Shown here piece by piece: positions 33,674-44,975 of a stretch of 64,000 nt of DNA (its first letter is position 1; the number at the start of each line of letters is the position of its first letter). The notes below the pieces were generated by a model that did not search any database, had not been told where the DNA came from, and saw only the letters and a list, made by a program, of their open reading frames with translations. The DNA lies in contig NZ_CP069526.1 in NCBI RefSeq assembly GCF_016889705.1, positions 8,894,001-8,958,000 on the forward strand, in the 5' to 3' direction. The translations under genes and the position numbers were made by a program. This stretch comes from Amycolatopsis sp. FDAARGOS 1241 (GTDB lineage: Bacteria; Actinomycetota; Actinomycetes; Mycobacteriales; Pseudonocardiaceae).

Positions 33674-34380
33674 ATCTCGCCGATCCGCTCGGTGCGGCCA
33701 CCCAGGCCCGGCCGCACCTGCGTGCTGAGGAAACGTTGCTTTGGGCCGCGTACGGCGGTGTCGTCGGCTACGACGTGCGCGGCCTCGACGAGCTCGGTCA
33801 TCCCGCGAAGGGCTTGCTGCGCAAGGTGGGTTCGGGGCTGGCGGACTTCGCGGGCGGGGTCGTGGACGCGGCGCTGTCCGACGAGGACAGCGGCAGCAGC
33901 GGCACGACGCAGGCGCCGCCGGCCGTGGTCGTGTTCGGCGACCGGACGGGACTGCTCGCGGAGAGCCTGGTGCGCGGCTCGGGGACCGCGCTGTGGGTGC
34001 TGACGACGGCGCGGCTGGTGCTGCTGCGCGTCGTGGTGCCGCCGGAACCGGTGGAAGAACCCGAGAAGTCCCTGCTGGGCAAGGCGGTCGGGTTCGGCCG
34101 GGGCCTGGCGAAGTTCGGCAAGGACGTGGCCGAGCTCATCGCGGACCGGAGCAAGACCTTCGGCGAGAACCGTGAGGGCGAGCCCGTGGCACGCAAGGAC
34201 TTCGAGGTCGCGGCCGAGCTGCCGCGCGCGCAGATCACCGGGTTCGCGGTGGCGCGGCGCGGCCGGAAACCCGGCCTGCGGGTGTCCCTTGTGGACGGTT
34301 CGGGCCTCGACCTGCGCTTCGGCGCCGAGGAGCCCGAGGCGTTCGAGTGGCTGCTGGCCCGCACGAACGGACTCGCGTGA
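33670..34380 (+). CDS. Unknown protein with PH-like C-terminal strands
   Basis: A 236-residue protein whose start overlaps the previous stop by 4 nt. It has no signal peptide or clear membrane helix. The middle (ALWVLTTARLVLLRVVVP) and the end (AQITGFAVARRG, GLRVSLVDGSGLDLRFG, FEWLLAR) read as the strands and final helix of a PH-like domain, as in bPH or GRAM domains. The Gly-rich central part could lie against the membrane. It is coupled to 34380 by ATGA. The position next to a type VII substrate-like gene allows a chaperone or immunity role, which is speculation. Confidence 0.6.
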   Translation: MNLADPLGAATQARPHLRAEETLLWAAYGGVVGYDVRGLDELGHPAKGLLRKVGSGLADFAGGVVDAALSDEDSGSSGTTQAPPAVVVFGDRTGLLAESLVRGSGTALWVLTTARLVLLRVVVPPEPVEEPEKSLLGKAVGFGRGLAKFGKDVAELIADRSKTFGENREGEPVARKDFEVAAELPRAQITGFAVARRGRKPGLRVSLVDGSGLDLRFGAEEPEAFEWLLARTNGLA

Positions 34381-34976
34381 TGCGTGCGCACGAGCTGAAG
34401 CAGGCGGGGGAGGTCGACGAGATCATCGAGCGCGACTACGCCGAGGCGTGGCTGCGGCGCGGTGAAAAACTGCTGCTGGGCTGCCCGCCCGCCCACGGCC
34501 ACGTCGTCGCGTGGGTCGGCGGCGAGCTGCGGCTGCCCTACCAGCCGGCGCGCGAGCCGGTGAAGGTCACGACGGCGCCGGGCCGCTGGCCGGCGCCCGC
34601 CGGCCTGCCGGACGAGGACTGGACCGACGACCCGACGCTCGCCTACCGCGTCACCGCGGCTTCCCCGGCCGACGTGGCCGCGCGGATCGCCGACCACCTC
34701 GCGTTCTCGGCCGGCGCCGCCCGCCTGACCTGGACGAACAAGCGGCTCGCCCTCGTCTACCCGACGCGGTTCGTCGTGGACGCGGCGACGAAGGACTTCT
34801 TCGTGACCGACGAACAGTTCCCGCCGGACGTGGTGGCGCGGCTCGACGCCGTGACCCCCGGCCGCAGCTTCCCCCCTGAACCGGCGCTGCACTTCACCTT
34901 CACCGACGGCTCCACGCTGGCCCAGCGCGACCTCCTGGCCCCGATGAAGGTGCGACGGGCCCTCTCCCGCCGCTGA
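34380..34976 (+). CDS. Unknown protein, last gene of the 31.7-35 kb operon
   Basis: A 198-residue protein that starts at an ATG overlapping the previous stop (ATGA). It has no signal or membrane segment. The pattern RRGEKLLLGCPPAHGHVVAW, ARLTWTNKRLALVYPTRFVVD, LHFTFTDGSTLAQRD again suggests a beta-rich PH/GRAM-like fold related to its neighbour at 33670. No family is assigned. Co-translation with three upstream genes suggests a shared role. Confidence 0.6.
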   Translation: MRAHELKQAGEVDEIIERDYAEAWLRRGEKLLLGCPPAHGHVVAWVGGELRLPYQPAREPVKVTTAPGRWPAPAGLPDEDWTDDPTLAYRVTAASPADVAARIADHLAFSAGAARLTWTNKRLALVYPTRFVVDAATKDFFVTDEQFPPDVVARLDAVTPGRSFPPEPALHFTFTDGSTLAQRDLLAPMKVRRALSRR

Positions 34977-35057
34977 GGCACATCAACCGATCGGTCGATG
35001 CCGGGTGGGCCGGATCGACGATGGTCGCGGCCACGGCGCTCTCCGAGGCTCGCAGGC

Positions 35058-35684
35058 ATGGGGAAGGACTTCCGAGCGTCGGTGTTCGCGCTGCTGGTCG
35101 ACGTCGGGGCGCCGGTCGGCGGCTACTACCTGCTGCGGGCGGCCGGTTTGGTGCCGGTGTGGGCACTGCTGCTGAGCGGCCTGCCGCCCGCGCTGCGCGT
35201 GCTGTACAGGGCCGTGCGGCGGCGCCGGGTCGACGGGATGGGCCTGTTCGTGCTGGCCATCGTCGCCGTGAGCGTGCTGACCGCGCTGTTCACCGGCGAC
35301 GCGCGGCTGCTGCTCGTGCGCAATGCGTGGTTCAGCACCCTCGCCGGCTTCTGGCTGCCGGCGAGCCTGTTGTTCGGCCGGCGCCCGGTGACGTACGAGG
35401 CGGCCCGCGCGCTCCTGCCGGGCAAGGGCGCCCAGCTCGACGAGGCGTGGGCCGAGCGGCCGGCGTTCCGCCGCGTGTGGCACGTGTGGGGGGTCGGCGG
35501 GCTCGCGCACAGCGGCGTGAGCATCGGGATTGCGTACCCGCTGCCGGTCGATGACGTATCCGCGCTGGACACGGTGGTGTCCATCGGGTTCTTCGTGCTG
35601 TTGCAGGTCGTGACCCAGGTGCTGCTCGTGCGCGAGGGCACGATCGGCACGCTGTGGCGGCGTCAGCGAGCCGGCGCGAGGTAG
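35058..35684 (+). CDS. VC0807-like integral membrane protein
   Basis: A 208-residue protein with about six hydrophobic segments. The order VFALLVDVGAPVGGYYLLRAAG, then VRNAWFSTLAGFWLPASLLFGRRP, then a histidine/tryptophan-rich loop (WHVWGVGGLAHSG) matches the VC0807 family of unknown function. The ATG at 35058 is used because it gives the family N-terminus. The 3' end overlaps the convergent GT-C gene by 22 nt. Confidence 0.75.
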   Translation: MGKDFRASVFALLVDVGAPVGGYYLLRAAGLVPVWALLLSGLPPALRVLYRAVRRRRVDGMGLFVLAIVAVSVLTALFTGDARLLLVRNAWFSTLAGFWLPASLLFGRRPVTYEAARALLPGKGAQLDEAWAERPAFRRVWHVWGVGGLAHSGVSIGIAYPLPVDDVSALDTVVSIGFFVLLQVVTQVLLVREGTIGTLWRRQRAGAR

Positions 35685-37111
35685 AGGTGCTGGGTGCCGG
35701 TGCGGGGTGAGTCGACGGTCCATGCGGCCAGCGCCGTCGACGGCGGGGCCCCGCACGTGGTGGCCAGCACGAAGTCGGGCTGGGTCGGCGGCACGGTGTG
35801 ATCGAAGTTGTGGAAGTTGGCCTCGAGCAGGGCGCGGCCGAGGTCGCTGCTGCGGTCCTTCGTCTCGGTGATGGCCGGGTCGACGGCGCCGCGGTCGGAG
35901 AACTCGTCGACCACGTGGCAGTCGCACGCGTACGCCAGCGCGCCCGCGTCGGTGGTGCTCTCGACGGCGCGACCCTTCGCGAGTTCGGCGACCTGCGGAC
36001 CGATCACCGCGTACTCGTCCGACGCCGCGAGGTTGCCCGTGATCGGGGCGAAGCGGCGCGGCAGGCCGGGTTCGGCGTACACGGCGGCGGCCGCCGCGAG
36101 TGCGAGTCCGGCCGCCGTCGCGGCGGCGACGCGTTGCGGGGCCAGGGATTTCGGGATGACGCAACCGCCCGCGACGAGGAAAACAGTGCTGCCGACGATG
36201 CCTGGCGCGCACGACCACGGGTAGGCCGTGGTATTGCTGAGCACGAAGTGCACCAACCCGGCAGCGGCGAGCACGGCGAACGGCGTGAGCTTGCCCGCCA
36301 CGCCGGATTCCCGCCGCCGGCGGGCCGTCCACAAGAGACCCGCGGCGGCGAACGGCAGGGCCAGCAGGGAAACGGCCGTGGCGGTGGGGAAGTCGCGCCA
36401 GAGCCGCAGCGGGCTGGTGGGCGCGTCGATGACAACGGTGTCCGGGACGGCCGAGCCGAGCACCACCCAGCTGAACACGAACCACGGCACAGTCACCGCG
36501 AGCGCGGCGAACGCCGTGCGCCAGACGCCCGCCCAGAACTCCCGCCGCGCCGCGAACACGACGAGCGCGACCACCAGCAGGTCGACGCGCACGAGCGTGA
36601 GCGCTCCCGCGGCGAAGCCGAGCGCGGCGGGCCGCCGTTCGGTCGCGAACACGAGCACCCAGACGGCGACCGCCGCCCCCAGCGCCACCTCGAGGCCGAC
36701 GGCCGACACCAGCAGCGGGTTGACCAGCAGCGCGGCGAACGCGAGCGGCACGAACGGTCGCGGTACCCCGGCGTGGGCGGCCAGCCGCTTCAGCCCCAGT
36801 ACGAGCGCCACTTGGCTGCCGACGTACACCACACCGGCCGCCACCACGGCGTTGCGGACGACGACCGTCACGGCCGCCAGGACGAGCACGTGCAGCGGCG
36901 AGGTGGCGGTGTTGGCCGTGCTCTGCTCGACGAGCCCCCAGTGGGCGTGGAAGGCGAGGTTGCGAGCGTAGGACAGCGTGGCGTACGCGTCGTCAGTCAG
37001 GTGTGCGCTGACCAGCACGAACACCACCGTCGCGCCGGCCGCGACCCCGGCCGGCGCTCCCCACACCCGCCGCACAGCGGCGGGGAGCACGGCGGGATCG
37101 CTTCGCATCAC
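35663..37111 (-). CDS. GT-C family membrane glycosyltransferase, AftB-like position
   Basis: A 482-residue protein with about ten membrane helices and a C-terminal extracytoplasmic domain with paired cysteines (YACDCHVVDEF). The first loop carries the GT-C acidic motif (SAHLTDDAYATLSYARNL). It resembles the AftB arabinofuranosyltransferase superfamily and holds the place of aftB relative to ubiA, the PAP2 gene and glf. It is shorter than mycobacterial AftB (about 630 residues), so orthology is not certain. The likely donor is decaprenyl-phospho-arabinose or another polyprenyl sugar. Confidence 0.72.
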   Translation of the reverse strand: MMRSDPAVLPAAVRRVWGAPAGVAAGATVVFVLVSAHLTDDAYATLSYARNLAFHAHWGLVEQSTANTATSPLHVLVLAAVTVVVRNAVVAAGVVYVGSQVALVLGLKRLAAHAGVPRPFVPLAFAALLVNPLLVSAVGLEVALGAAVAVWVLVFATERRPAALGFAAGALTLVRVDLLVVALVVFAARREFWAGVWRTAFAALAVTVPWFVFSWVVLGSAVPDTVVIDAPTSPLRLWRDFPTATAVSLLALPFAAAGLLWTARRRRESGVAGKLTPFAVLAAAGLVHFVLSNTTAYPWSCAPGIVGSTVFLVAGGCVIPKSLAPQRVAAATAAGLALAAAAAVYAEPGLPRRFAPITGNLAASDEYAVIGPQVAELAKGRAVESTTDAGALAYACDCHVVDEFSDRGAVDPAITETKDRSSDLGRALLEANFHNFDHTVPPTQPDFVLATTCGAPPSTALAAWTVDSPRTGTQHLYLAPAR

Positions 37112-37170
37112 GGCACACGGTACACAACAGCCGTGATCGTTTCGTTATCTGGTGGGCAGCCGGGTGAAAA

Positions 37171-37785
37171 TCAGCTTCCGGAACCGATTCCGGTGCCGGT
37201 CCCGATGCTCGTACCGCCGGAGCCGAGGCCGCCCTGGCCGAAGCCGGGGGCGCCGCGGAAGTCGCGGTAACCGCCGCCCCGGCTGTCGCGGAAGTGCGAG
37301 CTGCCGGGCCGGCCGCCGTGGTACGTGGCGGCCATGACACCGCCCACGATGCCCCCGCCGACGAGCAGGCCGAGCACACCGACGGCGAGCAGCTGCGTCA
37401 CGCGGTTGCCGACGAAGCGCCGGAATCCACCGGGCTGACGCGGGGGCTGCGGCGCGCCCCACGCTCCGGGCGGCGGCTGCTGCCCGTACGGCGGCTGGGG
37501 CGGGATTCCGGACTCCTGTGGACCGGCGGGAGCGTGCTCGGCGCCCGCGTGGGGCACGCTGGGCTGCTGGAACGCGGCTTCCTGCGCGGACTGGGCCGCC
37601 GGTTGCTCGGCGCCGGCATGGGAGCGGGTGGTGCCGCGGGCTGCTGCGCGGTCGGTTGCTCGGACCCGGACGACGGGGCCGGCCCGGCCGGCCGCACCCG
37701 GTTGAGCCGAAACGTCCTATGCGCTCGGAGCGGGCTGTTCCGGGGTGGCACCGGGTCGTTGCTCCGGTGGGACCTGGTCACTCAT
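37171..37785 (-). pseudogene. Membrane protein gene with Pro-rich N-terminus and two compensating frame disruptions
   Basis: An ATG at 37785, preceded by GAGGAA, begins MSDQVPPEQRPGATPEQPAPSA, then meets an in-frame TAG at 37719. The sequence between about 37720 and 37640 reads naturally only in another frame (GPAPSSGSEQPTAQQPAAPP). After that the original frame resumes with QPSVPHAGAEHAPAGPQESG and continues to 37171. That part has one membrane helix (LLAVGVLGLLVGGGIVGGVMAA) and a Gly/Ser-rich tail. Two single-base errors or mutations would explain this. If the sequence is right, only a shorter product from a GTG at 37557 is possible. Confidence 0.55.
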
Positions 37786-37910
37786 GGTGGGTTCCTCAGT
37801 ACTGGGAACGGGCGGCCTGCCCGGCCCCCCGTCTTGAGGATGGCCCCGGTTTCTGTGCGCAGCCTGATACGCAGCTGTCTGAATTCGCGCTGTGTTCACA
37901 GGTGCCGGAC

Positions 37911-38989
37911 TCACAGGTAGAACGACAGGAACAGCGTCACGACCCAGGTGAGGCCGAGGACCTGGAGCACGCGGTCGCGCAGGGCGATCTCGTCGGGGGC
38001 GCCCGCGTTGCCGCCGTCGACGTCGACCGCGTAGCGCAGCACGGCGATCACGAACGGCACCATCGAGACCACGGCCCACAGCGAATCGTGCTCGGCCTGG
38101 CGGATCTCGAACGCCCACAGGCAGTACGACATGATCAGGATCGCCGCCGACGTCGCCCACACGAAGCGCAGGTAACTCGCCGAGTACTTCTTCAGCGACG
38201 AGCGGATCTTCGCGCCCGTGCGTTCGAACAGCATGATCTCCGCGTAGCGCTTGCCCGCCACCATGAACAGCGAGCCGAACGCCGTGACCAGCAGGAACCA
38301 CTGCGACATCGCGATGCCGCCCGCGACACCACCGGCGATCGAGCGCATCAGGAACCCCGAGCCGACGATCGCGAGGTCCACCACCGGCTGGTGTTTCAGA
38401 CCGAAGCAGTAGCCCAGCTGCACCGCTTCGTACACGGCGAGCACCACGGCCAGGTGCCAGCTCGCCGTGAACGACACGGCGAGCCCGGCCAGCAAGAACA
38501 CCACCGCGGCGCCGTAGGCGACCGGGACCGGCACGATGCCGGCCGCGATGGGCCGGTTGCGCTTGGTCGGGTGGGCCCGGTCGGCGTCGACGTCGACGGC
38601 GTCGTTGATGAGGTAGACCGACGAGGCGGTGAGCGAGAACGCCACGAACGCGATCACCGCGTCGATGACCAGCTCGGTGCGGTTCGTCGCCTTCGAGAAC
38701 GCGAAGAACGGCGCCGCGAACACCAGCACGTTCTTCACCCACTGCTTCGGGCGGGCGGTCTTGACCACGCCCAGCAGCAGCGCCACCGGGTTCGTGCTGC
38801 CGGCGGCCGGGGCGGCGGGCTCGGCGTTGTCGGCCGGCGCCTGCGCCTTCTCCGCTGGGTCGGCAGCCACCGGCTCAGCCGAGGCCGGATCGGCCGCGGC
38901 TGATTCGGCTTCGGCTTGCGACGCTTCGTCCGCGGCTGCCGACGATGCGTCGTCGGTCGCCTTCTCGGTGCGCTCGTCGGTCGTTTCGC

Positions 38990-38993
<4 letters not shown>
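37911..38993 (-). CDS. ubiA: Decaprenyl-phosphate phosphoribosyltransferase (UbiA, Rv3806c type)
   Basis: A 360-residue UbiA-family prenyl-group transferase that makes decaprenyl-phosphoryl-5-phosphoribose from decaprenyl phosphate and PRPP. Residues 1-65 are a low-complexity Ala/Glu extension not present in mycobacterial UbiA. The core begins VVKTARPKQWVKNVLVFAAP, with the metal-binding NDAVDVDADRAHPTKRNRP motif and a second motif region GKRYAE. About nine membrane helices follow. The gene is 4-nt coupled to the PAP2 gene upstream. Confidence 0.94.
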
Positions 38994-40787
<1,794 letters not shown>

Positions 40788-40854
40788 TCACAGCCGCTGC
40801 CCGAACCGACCTCGGCAACCGCCGGACGTACCGCCTCCGACCTACGTGAGAAGC

Positions 40855-42867
40855 ATGCCTGCACCGGAAGACTTTGGGAGCTACTTGGTCGCGGTCGTCA
40901 CCTACCTGGCCGTGCTGGCGGTACCGGGCGGCCTCCTGGGCTGGGCGTCCGGCGTGCGCGGCTGGGCGCTGGCGGGTCTCGCACCCCTGCTCAGCTACAC
41001 CGTGGCGGGGCTGGCCGGGCCGTGGCTGGCGATCGCCGGGCTCCCGTACAACGTTTTTTCAGCGGCCGTGTCCACGGTCGTGTTCGCCGCCGTCGTGGCC
41101 GGCGTCCGGCGGCTGCTGGTGGGCCGCGGGTGGCTGACGCCGGGCGCGGAGGAGCCTCCGGTCGAGTGGAGCAAGCGGGCGCACTGGGCCGTCGCCGGGT
41201 GCGTGGTGGTGGCCGTCGGACTATCGATCGCGGTGGTCCTGTCGGCGCGCGGCGGCACGACGGTCGTGTTCCAGCGCTGGGACACGGTGTTCCACGCGAA
41301 CGGCATCCGCTACATCGCCGACACGGGCGACGGTTCCCTGACGGGCATGGGGACCATCAACTGGTACCCGGACGGCTCCTTCTACCCCAACGCGTACCAC
41401 CTGGTCGGCGCGCTGGTGTACCAGATTTCCGGCACGAGCATCCCGGTCACGCTCAACGCCATCACGATGCCGGTCGCGGGCATCTTCGCGCTGTCGATGG
41501 TGGCGCTGATCCGCCAGCTCGGCGGGCGCGCCGTGTACGCGGGCTGCACGGCGCTGGTCGCGGCAGGCGCCACGACAGGCGCGTACGAGTCCGTGTCGAG
41601 CGGCCTGCTGCCGTACGCGCTGGGCATCGTGCTGACTCCGCTGGCCGCGGTGGCGCTGCAGCGCTTCCTCGTACGGCCGGGCTTCGACACGGGGCTGATC
41701 CTGGCGCTCACGGCCGACGGGCTGCTCGCGGCGCACTCGAGCGCGCTGTTCGGCGCGGTGCTGTTCGCGCTGCCGCTGGTGGTGCAGCGCTGGTACCGGT
41801 CGCTGCGGCGCAAGCGGCTCGACGGCGTCGCCGAGGGCACCGCCGCGTGGCGGGTGATCCTGGGCGACGTGCTGCGGATGTTGCCGGTGCTCGTGGTCAG
41901 CGGGGTGCTGGCCGCGCCACAGATCCTCGGTGCGATCGGCTTCACGTCGGGGTCGTACCCGTACTACTCGTGGAACTCCAACCTGCCGATCCCGCTGGCG
42001 CTGAAGCTGCTCGTCACGTTCCAGCAGGTGCTGAGCCGGCCGCAGATCTGGCTGACCGTGCTGCTGGCGCTGGGCACGCTGATGTTCTTCACGCTGAAGA
42101 GGATGCGCTGGGTGCTGCTGTCGGCGATCGGGCTGTCGGGGTTCTTCGTGCTGGTGACCTGCTACGGCTACCTGCCGTGGGTGGTGTCGCTGTCGCGGCC
42201 GTGGTGGAACGACCGCTACCGACTGATGGCGCTGGCCGCGATCCCGCTGTGCCTGCTCGCCGGCCACGGCATGGCGGAGCTGCAGCGCTGGATCGCGCGG
42301 CTCGCGCAGAACGGCTCGTGGGTGCGTTCGCGCCCGCGCGTGCTGGCACGGCTGGGTGTCGTGACGGCCGTGGTCGTGGTCGCGGCGATGGCGGTGCTGA
42401 CGGGCGGCTTCTACCGCAACGCGAACGCGACGGCCGTGTCATACCTGTACTACAACGGCCCCGAGGGCGAGGTGACGCCGCCGGTGAGCGCAGACGAGAT
42501 CACCGCGATGGAGCACCTCGGGACGATGGGGATCCCGGCGCGGGAAAAGGTGCTGAACGACCGCATGGACGGCACCGCGTGGATGTACGCCATCGCCGGC
42601 GTGCACCCCGTGGCCGGCCACTACGACGGTGGCGGCCGCGTCGACCCGGACGCGGTGTACCTGGCGCTGCACTTCCGGGACTACGACACGGATCCCCGGG
42701 TCCGCGACGCCGTGCACCGGCTGGACGTCCACCACGTGCTGGTGGGCAGCGGGACCATCCGCAAGGACACACCCATCGCCCCGGGCCTGCAACGGCTCGA
42801 CGGCCTGGACTTCCTGCGCCTCGACTACCGCAACCCCGGAGCGGCGATCTACACGATCGTGAAGTGA
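40855..42867 (+). CDS. Large polytopic membrane protein, DUF6541-like (GT-C type), copy 1
   Basis: A 670-residue protein with about 13 membrane helices and a soluble C-terminal domain. Diagnostic parts are the acidic loop RWDTVFHANGIRYIADTGDG, NWYPDGSFYPNAYH and SLSRPWWNDRYR in the core, and YRNPGAAIY near the C-terminus. These fit the actinobacterial DUF6541 family, probably GT-C enzymes or relatives using polyprenyl-linked sugars; a relation to mycobacterial Rv3779 is likely but not proven. It is a clear paralogue of the gene at 48238. Confidence 0.72.
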   Translation: MPAPEDFGSYLVAVVTYLAVLAVPGGLLGWASGVRGWALAGLAPLLSYTVAGLAGPWLAIAGLPYNVFSAAVSTVVFAAVVAGVRRLLVGRGWLTPGAEEPPVEWSKRAHWAVAGCVVVAVGLSIAVVLSARGGTTVVFQRWDTVFHANGIRYIADTGDGSLTGMGTINWYPDGSFYPNAYHLVGALVYQISGTSIPVTLNAITMPVAGIFALSMVALIRQLGGRAVYAGCTALVAAGATTGAYESVSSGLLPYALGIVLTPLAAVALQRFLVRPGFDTGLILALTADGLLAAHSSALFGAVLFALPLVVQRWYRSLRRKRLDGVAEGTAAWRVILGDVLRMLPVLVVSGVLAAPQILGAIGFTSGSYPYYSWNSNLPIPLALKLLVTFQQVLSRPQIWLTVLLALGTLMFFTLKRMRWVLLSAIGLSGFFVLVTCYGYLPWVVSLSRPWWNDRYRLMALAAIPLCLLAGHGMAELQRWIARLAQNGSWVRSRPRVLARLGVVTAVVVVAAMAVLTGGFYRNANATAVSYLYYNGPEGEVTPPVSADEITAMEHLGTMGIPAREKVLNDRMDGTAWMYAIAGVHPVAGHYDGGGRVDPDAVYLALHFRDYDTDPRVRDAVHRLDVHHVLVGSGTIRKDTPIAPGLQRLDGLDFLRLDYRNPGAAIYTIVK

Positions 42868-42994
42868 CCGTCTTGGCGGTGACCTTCTGCGGCAACCGCG
42901 GCCGGAACCTCGCAGCCGCGGCTGCCCCTGCCGCGACCACGAGGACCTCCCGTCCCCCAGCACCCCCGGGGTGCTGCACTCCGGCTGAGAAGTG

Positions 42995-43014
42995 CGGCCC
43001 GCTCACGCGGGCCG
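42995..43014. terminator. Hairpin between DUF6541-like gene and LLM gene
   Basis: CGGCCCGC (42995-43002) pairs with GCGGGCCG (43007-43014) with a TCAC loop, followed by a pyrimidine run. It lies 128 nt after the 40855 gene and could end either convergent transcript. A second palindrome (CAGCACCCCCGGGGTGCTG) lies about 40 nt before it. Confidence 0.5.
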
Positions 43015-43099
43015 TCTCCCCCTCTTCTCACCTGGCTTGACGCCCGGATCGGGAAAACGGTTTCCCGACGGGAGTGATGTCACCTGATCGGCGTAAGCG

Positions 43100-43987
43100 C
43101 TAGTGCTCCGCGAGCGTCGGCAGCACCTGTTCCACGACCTGTTCCAGCACGGACTCGTGGCCCTCGTACGGCCCGCTGGAGCGGGGCCAGTGCGCGACGA
43201 CGTCGGTGAACCCCAGCTCGCGCGAGCGGTCCACGGCCTCGCGGAAGGCGTCGACGCTGCTGAGGGAAAAGACGGGCGCCGCGTCGAGGCTGAGGTAGCG
43301 GTGGACGGTGGCCGGGTCGCGGCCGGCGGCGTCGAGGCGTTCGTCGAAGGTGCGCGACAGCGCGGCGACGCCGGACCACCACTCGTCCTGCGTCGCCCCG
43401 CCACGACCGGTGGTGGCCCAGCCGGCACCGAAGCGGGCGGCCAGCGTCATGGTGCGCGGGCCGTTGGCCGCGACGACGAACGGCAGGCGCGGCCGCTGGA
43501 CGGTGCCGGGCAGGTTGCGGGCGCCGTGGGCCTGGTAGTGCTCGCCGGCGAAGTCGAAGCGGTCGGTCATCAGCAGGCCGTCGAGGGACTCCACGAACTC
43601 GGCGAAACGGTCGGCGCGCTGCCGGGGCGTGAGCTCGGCGGCGCCGAGGACCTGGACGTCGTAGCTCTTCGCGTCGACGCCGGCCCCGACGCCGAGGATG
43701 AAGCGGCCGTCGGACACGTCGTCGAGGGTGATCAGCTCGCGCGCGAACGGCACCGGGTGCCGCGCCACCGGCGAGGCGACGAACGTACCCAGCCGGATTC
43801 TCGACGTGACGATCGCGGCCGCGGTGAGGGTGGGCACGGCGGAGAACCACGGGCCGCCGACCAGGGATTTCCAGCCCAGGTGGTCGTAGGTCCACGCGTG
43901 GTCGAACCCGTACTCCTCGGCGGCCCGCCACTTGGGTTCGGCCGCCCACCAACGATCTTCCGGAAGGATCACGATGCCTGCTCGCAC
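43100..43987 (-). CDS. LLM class flavin/F420-dependent oxidoreductase
   Basis: A 295-residue bacterial luciferase-fold monomer. It begins at a GTG (MRAGIVILPEDRW). The barrel strands are seen in FDHAWTYDHLGW, AAAIVTSRIRLGTFVASP, ARELITLDDVSDGRFILGVGAG and PFVVAANGPRTMTLAARFGAGW. Actinobacterial members usually use F420 or FMN, and the substrate cannot be read. It is unrelated to the LuxC/LuxE genes at 51-53 kb except in superfamily name. It starts back-to-back with the HAD phosphatase gene. Confidence 0.88.
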   Translation of the reverse strand: MRAGIVILPEDRWWAAEPKWRAAEEYGFDHAWTYDHLGWKSLVGGPWFSAVPTLTAAAIVTSRIRLGTFVASPVARHPVPFARELITLDDVSDGRFILGVGAGVDAKSYDVQVLGAAELTPRQRADRFAEFVESLDGLLMTDRFDFAGEHYQAHGARNLPGTVQRPRLPFVVAANGPRTMTLAARFGAGWATTGRGGATQDEWWSGVAALSRTFDERLDAAGRDPATVHRYLSLDAAPVFSLSSVDAFREAVDRSRELGFTDVVAHWPRSSGPYEGHESVLEQVVEQVLPTLAEH

Positions 43988-44065
43988 GAAGGTGGACGCT
44001 ATCGCCAACCACCGACATTCGCTCGAACGGGCGGTGTGCGTGCCCGGTTCGGGGACAATGGCGAC

Positions 44066-44866
44066 GTGGAAAAGCCCCGCTTGATCGCCTCGGACGTCGA
44101 CGGCACCCTGGTCGGCCCCTCCGAAACCCCCTCCGAACGCACGATCGAAGTCGTGCGCCGGGTGCGCGCCGCCGGCGTCCCGTTCGTCCTGTGCACCGGC
44201 CGGCCGCCGCGCTGGATCCCGCCGATCGCCCGTCCGCTGGCCCTGAGCGGCTACGCGGTCTGCGCGAACGGCGCCGTGCTGCTGGACGTCGCGTCCGAAG
44301 AGGTGGTGGCCGTGCACGGGGCGCTCTCGCCCGAACTGCTGCACGACCTGGTGGGGGCACTGGACAAGGCGCTGCCGGGCTGCCGGTTGGCTGCCGAGCG
44401 CATCACCGCGGACGTCCGCGCCTTCGTCATCGAACCGGACTACCGCAACCCCTGGGGCGACGGCGAAGGCCGCACCGTGCCGCGTGCCGAGGTGCTCGGC
44501 CACTCGGCGATCAAGCTGCTGATCAGCCACCGCGGTATGAACTCGGAGGAGATGGCGCAGGCCGCGCGCGCCGTGCTGGACGGGGCGGTGGACATCACCT
44601 ACTCGTCCTCGGGCGGGTTGATCGAGCTGTCCGCCCACGGCATCACGAAGGCGACGGGTCTCGCCGACGTCGCCGAGCGGTTCGCCGTGCCGGCCGAGCG
44701 GGTCATCGCCTTCGGCGACATGCCGAACGACGTGGAGATGCTCCAGTGGGCGGGCCACGGCGTCGCCATGGCGAACGGCCACAAGGCCGTGCGGGCGATC
44801 GCGGACGAGGTGACCGGCCCGGCCGCCGAGGACGGTGTCGCGCAGGTCCTGGAGCGCTGGTTCTAG
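44066..44866 (+). CDS. Cof-type HAD-IIB phosphatase
   Basis: A 266-residue HAD hydrolase. Motif I is IASDVDGTLVG, motif II VLCTGRP, motif III a lysine in GITKATGL, and motif IV IAFGDMPNDVEML. The cap between motifs II and III is of the Cof/IIB type. Such enzymes dephosphorylate small sugars or cofactors. The start is a GTG at 44066 (MEKPRLIASDVDGT). It converges with the membrane protein gene ending at 44976. Confidence 0.9.
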   Translation: MEKPRLIASDVDGTLVGPSETPSERTIEVVRRVRAAGVPFVLCTGRPPRWIPPIARPLALSGYAVCANGAVLLDVASEEVVAVHGALSPELLHDLVGALDKALPGCRLAAERITADVRAFVIEPDYRNPWGDGEGRTVPRAEVLGHSAIKLLISHRGMNSEEMAQAARAVLDGAVDITYSSSGGLIELSAHGITKATGLADVAERFAVPAERVIAFGDMPNDVEMLQWAGHGVAMANGHKAVRAIADEVTGPAAEDGVAQVLERWF

Positions 44867-44975
44867 ACGCTCGACAAGCGTTCCGGCGCAAGGTGGTGCT
44901 GTGCGCGGTCGTCATCCTGATCGCCGCGGTCACCCAGGAACCGGCGCTCCTGCCGGCTGCGCTGTACCGCGCTGC

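Noticed and set aside
44867..44975. Small hydrophobic peptide frame after the HAD gene (RRKVVLCAVVILIAAV)
   Set aside because: It has no start with a ribosome binding site and runs antisense into the membrane protein gene, so it looks accidental.
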